From positions 1 through 38,394 of the IMG/VR virus record IMGVR_UViG_3300046000_006439: 38,394 bases of DNA; one strand, 5' to 3'. The position numbers and the translations under genes were made by a program. Each line of letters starts with the position of its first letter. Within the stretch, counting starts at the first letter, position 1. The notes under the pieces were generated by a model. That model ran no database searches, had not been told where the DNA came from, and was given only the letters and a program-made list of their open reading frames with translations. The stretch is from a virus. Below, piece by piece: positions 20,151 to 29,318 of this stretch.

Positions 20151-21961
20151 CGTGTGCCAATGATCCAGACCTTGACGCCTTCTCCGGTGTTGTCGGTAGT
20201 GGTGCCGACTTGATCAATGAATAGCTCGATCAGCGCGTCGTCTGCGAGTGCAGTGTCGGTCAGTGTGTGCGCTGTTGCAGCGGTGGTGCTGGTTGTTTCG
20301 CTCGCGTCCACGCTGAGTTTGTTGGTCGTCATCACGGTGGTGCCAGATTCGTGCAGATCCACAATGACGATTGCTCCCGTTGAGGCTTTGGTCAGACTGC
20401 ATCGCAGGCTGGTGATCGTCATTGCAAAGGGCATCCTGAAGGTCACCTTCGGAGTCGTGCTGCTGGCGGTGTTGTCGCTGGTTTCATCCGAGAGGGCAAT
20501 GCCGATCTCGACTTTGGTTGCGCTAACCAAACGTGTGTCACTTCCCTGCACGGCGACACTGGCAGCAGTCTCACCATCAGTGGCAAGCTCGACGCTGCCG
20601 CGTGCAGAGGTCGTTGCGGCAGCGACGAGTGTTCCCGTGAGTGATCCATCGGCGAGGTCGGTGAGGTCGGCATCGAGTGTTTGATATGTGCTCGATGCCG
20701 TAGCCGAGAGCAGATAATCCGTGATCGTTGCAGACTGCGTTGCCAGCGTGCCAAGTCCTAGCGTGGTGCGCTGAGCGGCGGCGTCAGCGTCATCGAGCAA
20801 AGCGCGGCCAGCCGTGGTGGTGGTCAGGGCAGCGATGCTGGTAAGGTCACTGTCGAGCGGCTGGTAGGTGCTCGATGCGGTAGCGCTCGTCAGATACGCC
20901 GCAAGACTCTGGTCGCCCGTGTTGGTGCCGCTGAGATTCGCAACCGCACCGTTGGCAAGCATTGCGTTGCTGATTGCGCCATTGGCTATTGCAGTGGCGT
21001 TGCCAGTCGATGTTACGGGTCCGGTGAGGTTTGCATTTGTCGTCACCGTTGCAGCATTGCCGCTGGTGTTTTGGTTGAGCGTTGGAAAGTCTGTCAATCC
21101 TGCCGCGCTGCCCGTGGTTGTTAAAATGACGCCAGTTCCAGACTCGTCAGACAAGACGCCGATGAGTTGCGCCGAGGTAGTCGCTGCAAACTGCGCGAGC
21201 GTGCCACTGGTGAGCGCGTCGCCACCGCCGCTGATGGTCTGCCAGGTGTTGTCACCACGCAAGTATTTGGTGGTAATGGAGGATCCACTGCCGAGTCGTG
21301 CTGCGGCGACGGTGCCAGATGAAATATTGTCGGCGTTGAGGCTGGTGAGACTTGCACCGCTGCCAGCCGTGGTGAGGATGGTGCCCGCGACGCTGCCGCC
21401 CGCCAGATTAGCGGTGCCCATAGTTAGACTGCCTCCCGCTGTGGTGGAGATGCTGCCTGCGTTTTGCCCCGGTGTGCCATACATGTTCAGACTGCCGCCG
21501 TTGCCGCCATGTTGAGCGTCAGCATCAGCACCTTGCAGCAACAAAGACCCACCCACGCCGCCGTGCCAAGGTGAGGCACTGGCACCGCCAAAGAAACGAA
21601 GCGAGCCGTCACTGTATCGAGTGACGCCCGCCGACTGTCCGACAACATCGCCATCCGTGCCGATTTGTCCGGTGAAGGTTGGAGATGCTTTAGGTGCCTT
21701 CAAATCAAGCGCAGATTGCAAATCTGTCTGCGCGCTCAACGTGCCGCTAATGCTGCCCCATGCCGCCGATGCGGTGAAGCCTGTGATTGTTGCGCCAGTC
21801 GCGTTGATCGTTGCACCGCTCGCGATGGTTAGAGTCTTGCCGCTGCCGATGGTTAGGCTTTCCGTGATCGTGCTGCCGTTGATGTTCTTGAGAACGGCTT
21901 TAGTCTGCGCGGTGGCGATGGTTGCCGCGAAGATGGCGGCGAGAATGATGATGTGCTTCAT
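20147..21961 (-). CDS. Large fibre-like protein with signal peptide, 604 aa
   Basis: The N-terminus (MKHIIILAAIFAATIATAQT) is a typical Sec signal peptide with a cleavage site near ATA|QT. The rest is Ala/Thr/Ser/Gly-rich, repetitive and strand-forming, with blocks such as LTIGSGKTLTIASGATINAT and repeated motifs of the kind ATASSTYQ(P/T)LD(S/A)DLT, which look like phage tail-fibre shaft repeats. The C-terminal ~110 residues (IGIALSDETSDNTASSTTPK onwards) form a separate, probably globular head that may be receptor-binding. It is the longest gene in the fibre cluster. Confidence 0.8.
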   Translation of the reverse strand: MKHIIILAAIFAATIATAQTKAVLKNINGSTITESLTIGSGKTLTIASGATINATGATITGFTASAAWGSISGTLSAQTDLQSALDLKAPKASPTFTGQIGTDGDVVGQSAGVTRYSDGSLRFFGGASASPWHGGVGGSLLLQGADADAQHGGNGGSLNMYGTPGQNAGSISTTAGGSLTMGTANLAGGSVAGTILTTAGSGASLTSLNADNISSGTVAAARLGSGSSITTKYLRGDNTWQTISGGGDALTSGTLAQFAATTSAQLIGVLSDESGTGVILTTTGSAAGLTDFPTLNQNTSGNAATVTTNANLTGPVTSTGNATAIANGAISNAMLANGAVANLSGTNTGDQSLAAYLTSATASSTYQPLDSDLTSIAALTTTTAGRALLDDADAAAQRTTLGLGTLATQSATITDYLLSATASSTYQTLDADLTDLADGSLTGTLVAAATTSARGSVELATDGETAASVAVQGSDTRLVSATKVEIGIALSDETSDNTASSTTPKVTFRMPFAMTITSLRCSLTKASTGAIVIVDLHESGTTVMTTNKLSVDASETTSTTAATAHTLTDTALADDALIELFIDQVGTTTDNTGEGVKVWIIGTR

Positions 21962-21966
21962 GGTGA

Positions 21967-22659
21967 TTATCGGAGGCGCTTCCAAACTTGCTCGTTCGTG
22001 GTCGTGGCGTAGTCGTCTGGTCGCACAATACCGTTGTCCGCATCCTCTGCTGTTGTGCCTGTGGTTAGAATCCAGTCTTGAATCTCGGATGAGATTTTGA
22101 GGATCACGTAAAGGTTGGATTTTCCACTTGTGGTTATGGCATCGAGGCATGTTGACGTTCCACCAGTGAGCGCGGTGATTAGCGGCTTCCAGACTGGCAC
22201 ATTTTGCTCCAAGTATTCAGCCCCACCGTCGATTACTTCGACGCTCGCAGGCTCTGGCGCGACTGATGGGCGGATGATCTGAGCGCCAACTACAGTGTCC
22301 GAAATGGCAGGAGATGATGCCTCGCCGGATGCCCACCAATGAACCTCGACACTTGCCGCGATTGCTAGCACGGTGGCAGTCGTGAACGCCGTAGTCAGTG
22401 GCGTTGTATTGAGAATTAGAGTGCCGGTATAGTAGCCCGTTGCCGCCCCCGGCGCCGTGAATGACGTGCAAGTTGCCAGCGTCGTTCCCGCCCTTTCGAG
22501 GTAGAGGGCAAGGCCGAATCCAGTCGGTAAAAGCTCATCTGTGCCGTCGCGGTGAAAGTGAATGCGAATCGGTTCGCGACTCCGCCATTTGAGCGCGATT
22601 TCATCCACGCCGTTTGTCGGCACTAGCTGGTTAGTCGCAAGGTCAAAAGTGAAGTCCAC
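21967..22659 (-). CDS. Probable baseplate/fibre attachment protein, 230 aa
   Basis: The protein starts with GTG at 22659, 13 bases after a TTTTGACA word. Its N-terminal half (WRSREPIRIHFHRDGTDELL, LYLERAGTTLATCTSF) has the beta-rich profile of BppU-like N-terminal domains that attach fibres to a baseplate. The middle is Ala/Thr-rich. I cannot name a family, but position directly before the large signal-bearing fibre supports an adaptor role. Confidence 0.5.
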   Translation of the reverse strand: MDFTFDLATNQLVPTNGVDEIALKWRSREPIRIHFHRDGTDELLPTGFGLALYLERAGTTLATCTSFTAPGAATGYYTGTLILNTTPLTTAFTTATVLAIAASVEVHWWASGEASSPAISDTVVGAQIIRPSVAPEPASVEVIDGGAEYLEQNVPVWKPLITALTGGTSTCLDAITTSGKSNLYVILKISSEIQDWILTTGTTAEDADNGIVRPDDYATTTNEQVWKRLR

Positions 22660-22674
22660 GAATCGCGGCGGATG

Positions 22675-23262
22675 TCAAAACAGGCGAAACTCTCTCCGCC
22701 CCCACTGAGCCGCCATCGCCTCCGCTATTCCAGCCATTGTTCGTGAGCGCTCCTTCCACCTGTCCGCGCTGGGTGGCATTTTCCAGATTCTTTGCTCGCG
22801 CCCCCCCACTATATTTGTTGGAGTCAGTTTCGGCAGATTTTTGAGCCAGAGGCAGGTTGCCTTTGTCTCGCCGTGTCCAAACTGCCAAGGCTGAATGATT
22901 TGATCGGGCTTCCTGATTCGACTGCTGATGATGCTGATTGGGTTTTCCAACGCAATGCTGGCAATATTTGCACCCAGTAATAATCTGACAAATTCCAAAG
23001 CCTCATCTTGCACTCCGCTCTCTCGTTTTGCGGGAAAGTGGCGAGCGCCAGAAACCGCTAGATGCGTGCAAGGCGGATGTGCAATCATCACATCCCATCC
23101 ATCGCCCATCACGTTAAGCACATCGGTTTGGTGGTGGTTGCCTGGCTTTTCACTAGGCAGTAGATCGCATGACCATGCATCCCATCCGCGCCGAGCGAAT
23201 GCATCGCGAACGGTGCCGGAATATTCACACGCTATCAGTATTCTGCCGATTTTGTTTTTCAT
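22675..23262 (-). CDS. Cytosine-methyltransferase-like protein, 195 aa
   Basis: The protein begins with a SAM-binding-type start (RILIACEYSGTVRDAFARRG) and has the PPC motif in MIAHPPCTHLAVSGAR, comparable to the catalytic Pro-Cys of C5-cytosine methyltransferases, then ALENPISII, and RKPDQIIQPWQFGH. This short family, without a separate target-recognition domain, is common in phage genomes and its modification is not clear. I start at the ATG at 23262; an upstream GTG at 23325 would overlap the dioxygenase gene. Confidence 0.75.
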   Translation of the reverse strand: MKNKIGRILIACEYSGTVRDAFARRGWDAWSCDLLPSEKPGNHHQTDVLNVMGDGWDVMIAHPPCTHLAVSGARHFPAKRESGVQDEALEFVRLLLGANIASIALENPISIISSRIRKPDQIIQPWQFGHGETKATCLWLKNLPKLTPTNIVGGREQRIWKMPPSADRWKERSRTMAGIAEAMAAQWGRREFRLF

Positions 23263-23300
23263 GCAAAATAACAAAGCGCAACCGTTGCAACCGTCAACAA

Positions 23301-23864
23301 CTATCTCGTCGGCCCATGAATCCACGTCACCAACGAATGCCTAATTCCTCGCGTGACTGGTTGCGCTTGATGCGTCAGCGCCGAACGGAAAAAGAGCACG
23401 TCGCCAGCGTTGCGAAAGTAAGTGTCAGGAATTGGATCGCCGCGAAGCTCAAACTTGCCGCCGTCGTATGCGCTCGCCTCGGTTAGTTGCATAACCATTG
23501 TCAGCTTGCGGTCCATCGGCTTTTTGATGCGCGCTGAACTGTCCTCGTGCCATCCGTAATGCTCAAGGTCTTTGGAGTCGTATTCGGTGAACTGCCACTC
23601 GACGGATGAGTGTTGGAGATCCAAACCGAACGACTGATTTGCGAGCAATGCCTTTGCATCAAGTCTGCGGAAAAGCCAGAGAAGGTCGAGATCGCCATAG
23701 TCCAGCCATCGAACGGTTGATTTGCGTAACTGCGGATTAAGCGCGGACGTTCCGCCGTGACCAGTTGTTGCGGGTCGCGCCTCATAGCGTTTCTGCGCGT
23801 GCTTAACAACCATCTTGCACTCTTTCGGAGTGAGGACAGCGGGACAGTGGAACCAATCAATCAT
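23301..23864 (-). CDS. 2OG-Fe(II) dioxygenase, prolyl 4-hydroxylase type
   Basis: The 187-aa protein has the full ligand set of the prolyl 4-hydroxylase family: HxD at H106/D108 (GWHEDSS), distal H165 (ALTHQAQPV) and R175 ten residues later (TRGIRHSL), which binds 2-oxoglutarate. The strands RKLTMVMQL and AYDGGKFEL match the double-stranded beta-helix of PKHD-type enzymes. The ATG overlaps the stop of the third collagen-like gene (ATGA), so both are translated together. I infer it hydroxylates Y-position prolines of the neighbouring collagen-like chains. Other protein or nucleic acid targets are possible. Confidence 0.9.
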   Translation of the reverse strand: MIDWFHCPAVLTPKECKMVVKHAQKRYEARPATTGHGGTSALNPQLRKSTVRWLDYGDLDLLWLFRRLDAKALLANQSFGLDLQHSSVEWQFTEYDSKDLEHYGWHEDSSARIKKPMDRKLTMVMQLTEASAYDGGKFELRGDPIPDTYFRNAGDVLFFRSALTHQAQPVTRGIRHSLVTWIHGPTR

Positions 23865-24730
23865 GGTGGTGGTGTGTTGATCGCGGATGCCCAGAAGGCG
23901 TCGTTGCGTTTTTTCTGCGTAGCGGTGAACTCAGGGAATCGGCGCGGCTCGATGTGATTCGGTGCCGCGCTTATGGTTGCCGCCCCTGTCAAAAGCTGCG
24001 CTTGTTTGCGAGCGGTTTTGATGACGATCATGTTGCCAACAATGGACGCACCTAACAACATGCTGCGACATGGGACGGCGGATGTTACGAGGATGGAATC
24101 GAGATGGACGGCGGCGAGAAAGCGCGGGTGCATCACAACGGTTGCGGTGGTTGAGCCTTTCGGAATTGACCATTCAACGACCTCGACAAAGCGCATTTCG
24201 GGCTGCTCGATGACGTGCAATCCGACGATCTCGGTTCCGCTTTGGACGATGGCGAGTTTTGCTCCCGGCGGTCCCGGCGCGCCACCCGTCCCCATTGATC
24301 CATCTGCGCCTGCTGGCCCCTTGTCTCCCGGCGGCCCCGGCCCTGCTGGCGGTCCCGGCGGCCCCGGCCCTCCGGGCGGTCCCATTGGTCCCTGTGGTCC
24401 ATTGTTTCCGGCTGGTCCCGGTGGCCCCGGCGTCAATGGTCCAACTGGTCCGCGTGCGCCCGGTCCTCCGGGTGGTCCCGGTGACGTTTGCGCTGGTCCT
24501 GTTGCGCCAGTTGGTCCCGTTGGTCCTTGTGCGCCGCCGTCTCCCGGTGGTCCGGGTGCGTATAGATCGGCGTCTATGTATCCCGCATTGTTAGACGTAA
24601 ACTCGCCCGATGTTATACCGCCGCCGACTTGCTTCATCAGCCACGTTCCAGCATCCCGCAAATCGGAGGCGAGCGCTAGCCCGCCGCTGCGCTTGAACCT
24701 GTAAACGGCTTTTTGTTTCTGTGCTTTCAC
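23861..24730 (-). CDS. Collagen-like fibre chain C, 289 aa
   Basis: An N-terminal domain (residues 1-56) leads to a Gly-X-Y tract of about 100 residues (57 to about 157) with about eight GPP triplets and a few phase breaks such as GPAQTSPG and GPLTPG. The C-terminal domain (from about LAIVQSGTE) is homologous to that of the two upstream chains and ends near [15 protein letters not shown]. No signal peptide. Codon use for the repeats favours GGT/GGC CC(N). It overlaps chain B and the dioxygenase by ATGA. Likely a trimeric tail-fibre component. Confidence 0.9.
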   Translation of the reverse strand: MKAQKQKAVYRFKRSGGLALASDLRDAGTWLMKQVGGGITSGEFTSNNAGYIDADLYAPGPPGDGGAQGPTGPTGATGPAQTSPGPPGGPGARGPVGPLTPGPPGPAGNNGPQGPMGPPGGPGPPGPPAGPGPPGDKGPAGADGSMGTGGAPGPPGAKLAIVQSGTEIVGLHVIEQPEMRFVEVVEWSIPKGSTTATVVMHPRFLAAVHLDSILVTSAVPCRSMLLGASIVGNMIVIKTARKQAQLLTGAATISAAPNHIEPRRFPEFTATQKKRNDAFWASAINTPPP

Positions 24731-25560
24731 GAATGGGCGAGAGAGTAAAAGTCGTCATTCTTCCGCTTTTGATCTGGCGTGTAATCGCGATAAAACCAGT
24801 TGCCGCAACCTCTGCGAATGCCCGCAACGGTGACGGTTCCGGCCCTGCCTTGAGAGTCGATGACGGCGCGATTGCCTTTGATATATGCGCCACAACCAGT
24901 GAGCGAGCATGACATCACGCGCAGGCTGTCCGGCTCAATTGTTCCACGAAAAAGCGCAGGTATTGGAATGCTTTTCGTGGTTGCGCTGAACGTTAGACGC
25001 TCGACGAAATAAGGGCGCGGTGATTCGGTGGCGATCATGCCGACGTGCCAACCTTCCGCCACGGTGACGATGGCATATTTATCTCCGGGCGGTCCCGGCG
25101 GTCCCTGTGGGCCATCCGGTCCCGGCGCGCCAGTGTCTCCCGGTTCTCCCGGTGGTCCCTGTGGACCTCCATCCGGTCCCGGCGATCCGACTGGTCCGGG
25201 CGGTCCGGGAATGCCCGGAATGCCATCAGGCCCGGTCGGCATCGGTCCCGGTGGTCCCGGTGTTGTCTGTGCCGGTCCCGGCGGCCCCGGCGTTGTGCTT
25301 GGCGGTCCGGCTGGTCCTGCCGCGCCTGCTGGTCCTGTTGGTCCGGGTGACCCCGCCATGCCCGCCGCTCCATCTGGTCCGGGTGGATGGCTGCCCGTGA
25401 GGTCAATGTATGTGCTGCCATCAGCGCGCTCTTGAAATCCCGGCTCGTTCGCGAATGAGATTTTGTAACCCAAGACGCGTCCCATAAACCGAATGTAATC
25501 GGAGAGTTGAGAGGCTTTGAGCACGCCTGATTTCGGCAGCATGTATCTGACTGGTGTCAT
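24727..25560 (-). CDS. Collagen-like fibre chain B, 277 aa
   Basis: The start at 25560 overlaps the stop of chain A (ATGA). Residues 1-56 form an N-terminal domain ([20 protein letters not shown]), about residues 58-163 a Gly-X-Y tract with about seven GPP triplets and breaks [16 protein letters not shown] and GPMPTG. The C-terminal domain ([20 protein letters not shown] onwards) is shared with its paralogues and ends [17 protein letters not shown]. Triplet collagen chains with their own folding domains are known phage fibre elements; the C-domain probably nucleates trimers. Confidence 0.9.
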   Translation of the reverse strand: MTPVRYMLPKSGVLKASQLSDYIRFMGRVLGYKISFANEPGFQERADGSTYIDLTGSHPPGPDGAAGMAGSPGPTGPAGAAGPAGPPSTTPGPPGPAQTTPGPPGPMPTGPDGIPGIPGPPGPVGSPGPDGGPQGPPGEPGDTGAPGPDGPQGPPGPPGDKYAIVTVAEGWHVGMIATESPRPYFVERLTFSATTKSIPIPALFRGTIEPDSLRVMSCSLTGCGAYIKGNRAVIDSQGRAGTVTVAGIRRGCGNWFYRDYTPDQKRKNDDFYSLAHS

Positions 25561-26417
25561 GCGTGAGCCTCCGCGTAAAAAGCAGCATTGCGCGCCATTT
25601 GCTCCGCCGTGTATCGCGGCCATGATGCGCCCACAAAGCCGCGACGAATGCCCGTGACGGTAAAGACCGCTTCGAGCATTGCGCGCGCTTCTGTGACGAT
25701 ATACGGCCCGCGCATGATGGCAGTGATGCGCGCAGGCTTGTTAGTCGTGACGCTTTCAATCTGCGCGGTTCCCGGCTCAATAACGGCGAGAAACTGCGCG
25801 TCGATTGGGATGTGACTTGTTCCCTTCGTGATGCGCGCTTTGATGTGGTCGCGAAAAAGGCACTCGCCGGACTCAATCGCGGCGAATCCATAAACGCCTT
25901 GATGGTTGGCCACGATGGCGGTCTTTGTCGGGTCGCCATCAGGTCCGGGCAATCCGTCAAGCGAAACGCCAGGTGATCCAGTCGCTCCCGTTGGCCCAAC
26001 GTCGCCCTCCCAAGTGTTCACTCCCGGCGGTCCCGGCACTACTGGTCCCGCTGGTCCGGGCGGCCCCGGCACTGTGCTTGGCGGCCCCGGATCGGTTGGC
26101 GTTGGTCCCGGCGGCCCCGGCGCGCCCGGATCACCCTCCGGGCCATCTGGCCCCGGCGTGAGCGCTCCCGGCGGTCCATCTGGACCAGTTGGTCCCGTGA
26201 CCCCGGTCGCGCCCGTTGCGCCCGGCGCTCCATTGTTTGTGAGCTTCCAGAAAACCGAACCGTCGGCGCGGACCTCGGCGCGGGTGACGCCCTTTGCCTC
26301 AATATCGAATTGAGCATGAACGCGAGCACCAATCCACGCCATCCAGTCGCGCAAGTCACGCATGGTGGCGACTCCGCGAAATCTCCTGATGCGATACGTT
26401 GGCGCGACTCGTCCCAT
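25557..26417 (-). CDS. Collagen-like fibre chain A, 286 aa
   Basis: An N-terminal domain (residues 1-60, with [18 protein letters not shown]) precedes a Gly-X-Y tract (about 63-163) with about five GPP triplets and breaks [22 protein letters not shown] and GPVVPG. The C-terminal domain starts [20 protein letters not shown] and ends [17 protein letters not shown], aligning with those of chains B and C (IRRG and RNxxFYAxAH blocks). It starts four bases after the preceding gene. The first of three tandem duplicates, it is probably the ancestral-position chain. Confidence 0.9.
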   Translation of the reverse strand: MGRVAPTYRIRRFRGVATMRDLRDWMAWIGARVHAQFDIEAKGVTRAEVRADGSVFWKLTNNGAPGATGATGVTGPTGPDGPPGALTPGPDGPEGDPGAPGPPGPTPTDPGPPSTVPGPPGPAGPVVPGPPGVNTWEGDVGPTGATGSPGVSLDGLPGPDGDPTKTAIVANHQGVYGFAAIESGECLFRDHIKARITKGTSHIPIDAQFLAVIEPGTAQIESVTTNKPARITAIMRGPYIVTEARAMLEAVFTVTGIRRGFVGASWPRYTAEQMARNAAFYAEAHA

Positions 26418-26421
26418 TTGG

Positions 26422-27297
26422 TTATTCTGGCAGAATCTTGTGTTGGTATTCGTAGGTCACCGAAATGAACCAGAGGTTCTTTCCCGGTATCTGTTCGGTC
26501 GTCACGTTTGCGCGCCTCCATCCAAACGGCCAGTTGTAACGCACGGCTCCCGATGTCCAGAATACAAAGTCAGTGAGCGTCGGCGCATTCGCTGGCGTGA
26601 AGTTGCCCGGAATACCTCCCCACGGCGGCGTGGTGGTTGTGACGAATGAATCAACGACGGTGATCTTTGGAATGGTGAACTCCGTGTTTGGGTAGGAGTA
26701 TCCCGGCCATCCGAGAATTGTTTCTCCAATCGCGTTCGTCTGGTCCGCCATTTCCCAGTTCACGGAAGGCTGAATGGTGACTTGGTTTCCGTTCACTCGG
26801 CGGGTCAGTGGCTTGTCTCCGAGCAGTCCGCGAAGTTGAAGATTCAGGATGTTGAATCCGGCAACCTCCGAGACTTCTTTCGTGCGATCCACGATATACA
26901 TGTTCGGGAAACTATCATCATTCGGGATGCCTGCACCGCGCGCGAGTAGCGGATGCTCCGTGTCCATCGTGGTTGCGATGGTCAGATTGACGTTGTCGAA
27001 TCCCTCCGACGGCGAGTTTTCCGAACGACTGAACACGCGCAGGGATTCGTTGGAGTTTTTGAACCCCTTATATTCTGCCGAGTAAATCCATGCCGCACCG
27101 ACGTCCTCTTGCCGAACATCCACGGCTTTCATCTTGGAATAGCCTGGCAATGCGGAACCAACGACAACAAAGCCGTCGCTGGCGCTGTCGATTGAATAGC
27201 TGCACGAATCGAAATCATTGCCGCGCAGACTGAATTTCAGCCCGCCGATTTGCTCTTCTAAAGCGCCATGCGCGATGTGAGTTGGAGGTGTTGCCAT
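26422..27297 (-). CDS. Tail protein, distal-tail candidate, 291 aa
   Basis: The gene lies directly between the tape measure and the collagen-like fibres, where the distal tail/hub proteins occur. It is beta-rich and soluble, with many Trp, Tyr and Asn residues (WIYSAEYKGFKNSN, NILNLQLRGLLGDK, VTYEYQHKILPE). I cannot match it to a named family. The start shares a base with the tape measure stop (TAATG-type overlap). A role at the tail tip as fibre anchor is inferred from position. Confidence 0.6.
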   Translation of the reverse strand: MATPPTHIAHGALEEQIGGLKFSLRGNDFDSCSYSIDSASDGFVVVGSALPGYSKMKAVDVRQEDVGAAWIYSAEYKGFKNSNESLRVFSRSENSPSEGFDNVNLTIATTMDTEHPLLARGAGIPNDDSFPNMYIVDRTKEVSEVAGFNILNLQLRGLLGDKPLTRRVNGNQVTIQPSVNWEMADQTNAIGETILGWPGYSYPNTEFTIPKITVVDSFVTTTTPPWGGIPGNFTPANAPTLTDFVFWTSGAVRYNWPFGWRRANVTTEQIPGKNLWFISVTYEYQHKILPE

Positions 27298-29300
27298 TAT
27301 GCGAGTGCTTTCTCAAAGATTTCAACCGTCTTGTCAGAGTAGGCTTTGAACAGTGTTGCGAGTTCAGATTCGCCGCTCGCTTTAGGCGCATCTGTGGCGG
27401 GTGTCTTTGCGCCGATGTCGCCGCGCGGCGCGAGTCGTGACGGACTCATGCTGTCCATTCCCATGAACTCATTGACTCGGCTATTTGCGCGCTCGCGGGC
27501 GTCGTTCCTGCGTGACTCAGCACGGCGGAAACCTGCGCCGATTGTATCCACGCCATCGCCTTGATCTTGCGAATAGCCATGAATCTTCCGCCGTCCATTG
27601 CCGTCTTTGCGCCCATCAACACGCTCTTTGGCGCTAACCAACTGCTCCGCCTTCTTCGCGGCGTCAGCGTAGGCTAGTCCGGTGTCCGCAACGATGCGCG
27701 CCGTCTCTTCTTGCACGTCGCGCTCATGCTCAAGTTGCTTTGCTTTCTTGTCGTGTCCGCTGGCTTGCGCATTGAGGATGGCAAGCTCAAGATCGAGCAT
27801 TTGAAGCGCGCTTCTGGAGTGGTCCTCCCTATCTTTGGCCTGCTTGAGCAATCGCTCATCCTCATCGACCTGCTTCTGTGTCTCCAGTTTTATTTGCTTT
27901 TCAAGATCACCAATGCGCAGCAGCACGCCCTCGCGCTCCGTCTTGAGCCTAATCACACGCTCCTCATCCCCAAAGATGGAAGCATAATCAATCTCGTTGT
28001 CGAGTTTGTCGAGTTTTTTAATCTCCCGCTGTTGCTGCATTTTTGGGCTTAGCGACGAGTTTAGTGTGCGCTCAGCGGACTGGTCTAACTGCTCTTGCAG
28101 TTTGGCCAACTCCTCCGCTTGCTTTGCAGAGGCAACGGCGGACTGTTCGGCGCTTGCGTTAGCCGCATCCTGTTTGGCGACATACAAATCTAGCGCGTTG
28201 TTTAATTCGTCGCGCTGCTTGGCCCACTCTTTATCTTGAGCCGCAGCCCTTGTGATCGAATCAGTGGCTTTGTCAGTTTCAGCTTTTTGCCTTGAAATTA
28301 CGTCGGCTAGTTTTTTCGACTTCTCAATGAGCGCGTCTTCTTGCTGCCAGTAGTTAGCTGCGAAAAGGTTAGCAAAGGACTGAAGCAGGCTATCCCCAGA
28401 GCCGCCAACGGCGCTGTTTAGGTCGTCAAACTGCCTTGACCACCTATTGGCAAAGTCGCCAGCAAAAGACCCCAATTCCTCGAACCTTTCACTGAGTGAC
28501 CCCATACTCTCCGTTGCGGTGTCCAGCGGGCCAATCATCTCTTCCGCAATCCCAGCGCCAAACGCCGCCATACTCATTTGCGCAGCATCGCTAAAATTGT
28601 CAATCTTCCCCTGAAGCCCAACAATAGCCCTCGGCACAGTGCGCGAAAAACCATCAACAACCAACGTGATGAATGATTCCACAGGAATGCCCATCTTCTG
28701 GATTGCCTCGGTGTCGGCGGTGCCAAATGTGCCTTTCAAGATGGCGCGAATCTGCGGCACTCGCTCTGCGATCTGGTTGATTTCCTCCGCTGAAACCTTG
28801 CCCTTGCTGGCGATTTGCGAGAGCGCTAGAATCACGCCGTCCATATCACCCTTCCCCTTACCAACTGCCGCGAGCGCATTACCCATCTCCTCGATTGCCT
28901 TTTTGCTTACGCTTGCGCTGATTCCGGCTGATCGAAGTCGAATATCACCTTCGACCGTTTGTTGAAATCCAAGTCCAGGGAGTTTAGCAAGGTCTTGTAA
29001 TTCCGATATACGTTGAGCGGCACCGCTGGCGCTTCCCTCGATTACCTCCATGCCAATCCTCATGGAATCAAACGAAATTGTGGCCTTGGCAATCTCGATA
29101 GGTATAGCCTTGATTGATGATGTAATGGAATTGAAGATTCCAACTCCAGCGCCAACTCCAACTCCAGATGCAACACTCTTTCCAATGCTAGCCAGCGCGC
29201 CCTTCATGCGAGCGCTCGCCTTGTCCACAATCGCGGCAGCGCCAGCAGCGCCCGCTTGCAGTTTGCCATTATTCCAGCCGAGTTCGATTGATGCGCTCAT
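27297..29300 (-). CDS. Tail tape measure protein, 667 aa
   Basis: The N-terminal part has the conserved tape-measure block (residues about 70-200, ATISFDSMRIGMEVIEGSAS through KGKGDMDGVILALSQIASKG and EEINQIAERVPQIRAIL). A glycine/alanine/valine-rich hydrophobic stretch lies at about 45-65 (SVASGVGVGAGVGIFNSI). Long charged coiled-coil regions follow (about 330-560). The 667-residue length suggests a tail near 100 nm by the usual ~0.15 nm per residue. It follows the frameshifted chaperone genes, the standard order. A CTAAC word lies three bases before the ATG. Confidence 0.93.
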   Translation of the reverse strand: MSASIELGWNNGKLQAGAAGAAAIVDKASARMKGALASIGKSVASGVGVGAGVGIFNSITSSIKAIPIEIAKATISFDSMRIGMEVIEGSASGAAQRISELQDLAKLPGLGFQQTVEGDIRLRSAGISASVSKKAIEEMGNALAAVGKGKGDMDGVILALSQIASKGKVSAEEINQIAERVPQIRAILKGTFGTADTEAIQKMGIPVESFITLVVDGFSRTVPRAIVGLQGKIDNFSDAAQMSMAAFGAGIAEEMIGPLDTATESMGSLSERFEELGSFAGDFANRWSRQFDDLNSAVGGSGDSLLQSFANLFAANYWQQEDALIEKSKKLADVISRQKAETDKATDSITRAAAQDKEWAKQRDELNNALDLYVAKQDAANASAEQSAVASAKQAEELAKLQEQLDQSAERTLNSSLSPKMQQQREIKKLDKLDNEIDYASIFGDEERVIRLKTEREGVLLRIGDLEKQIKLETQKQVDEDERLLKQAKDREDHSRSALQMLDLELAILNAQASGHDKKAKQLEHERDVQEETARIVADTGLAYADAAKKAEQLVSAKERVDGRKDGNGRRKIHGYSQDQGDGVDTIGAGFRRAESRRNDARERANSRVNEFMGMDSMSPSRLAPRGDIGAKTPATDAPKASGESELATLFKAYSDKTVEIFEKALA

Positions 29301-29318
29301 TTAGTTAGACTCTGCGTG

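Noticed and set aside
20868-21515. Plus-strand 215-aa frame opposite the large fibre gene
   Set aside because: It is a shadow of the repetitive Ala/Thr/Ser-coding minus-strand gene, which has a signal peptide and overlaps neighbours properly.
23973-25435. Long plus-strand frames rich in Gly-Pro opposite the collagen genes
   Set aside because: GGN and CCN codons are complementary, so collagen-like genes produce Gly/Pro-rich antisense frames. They lack homologous end domains and proper starts.
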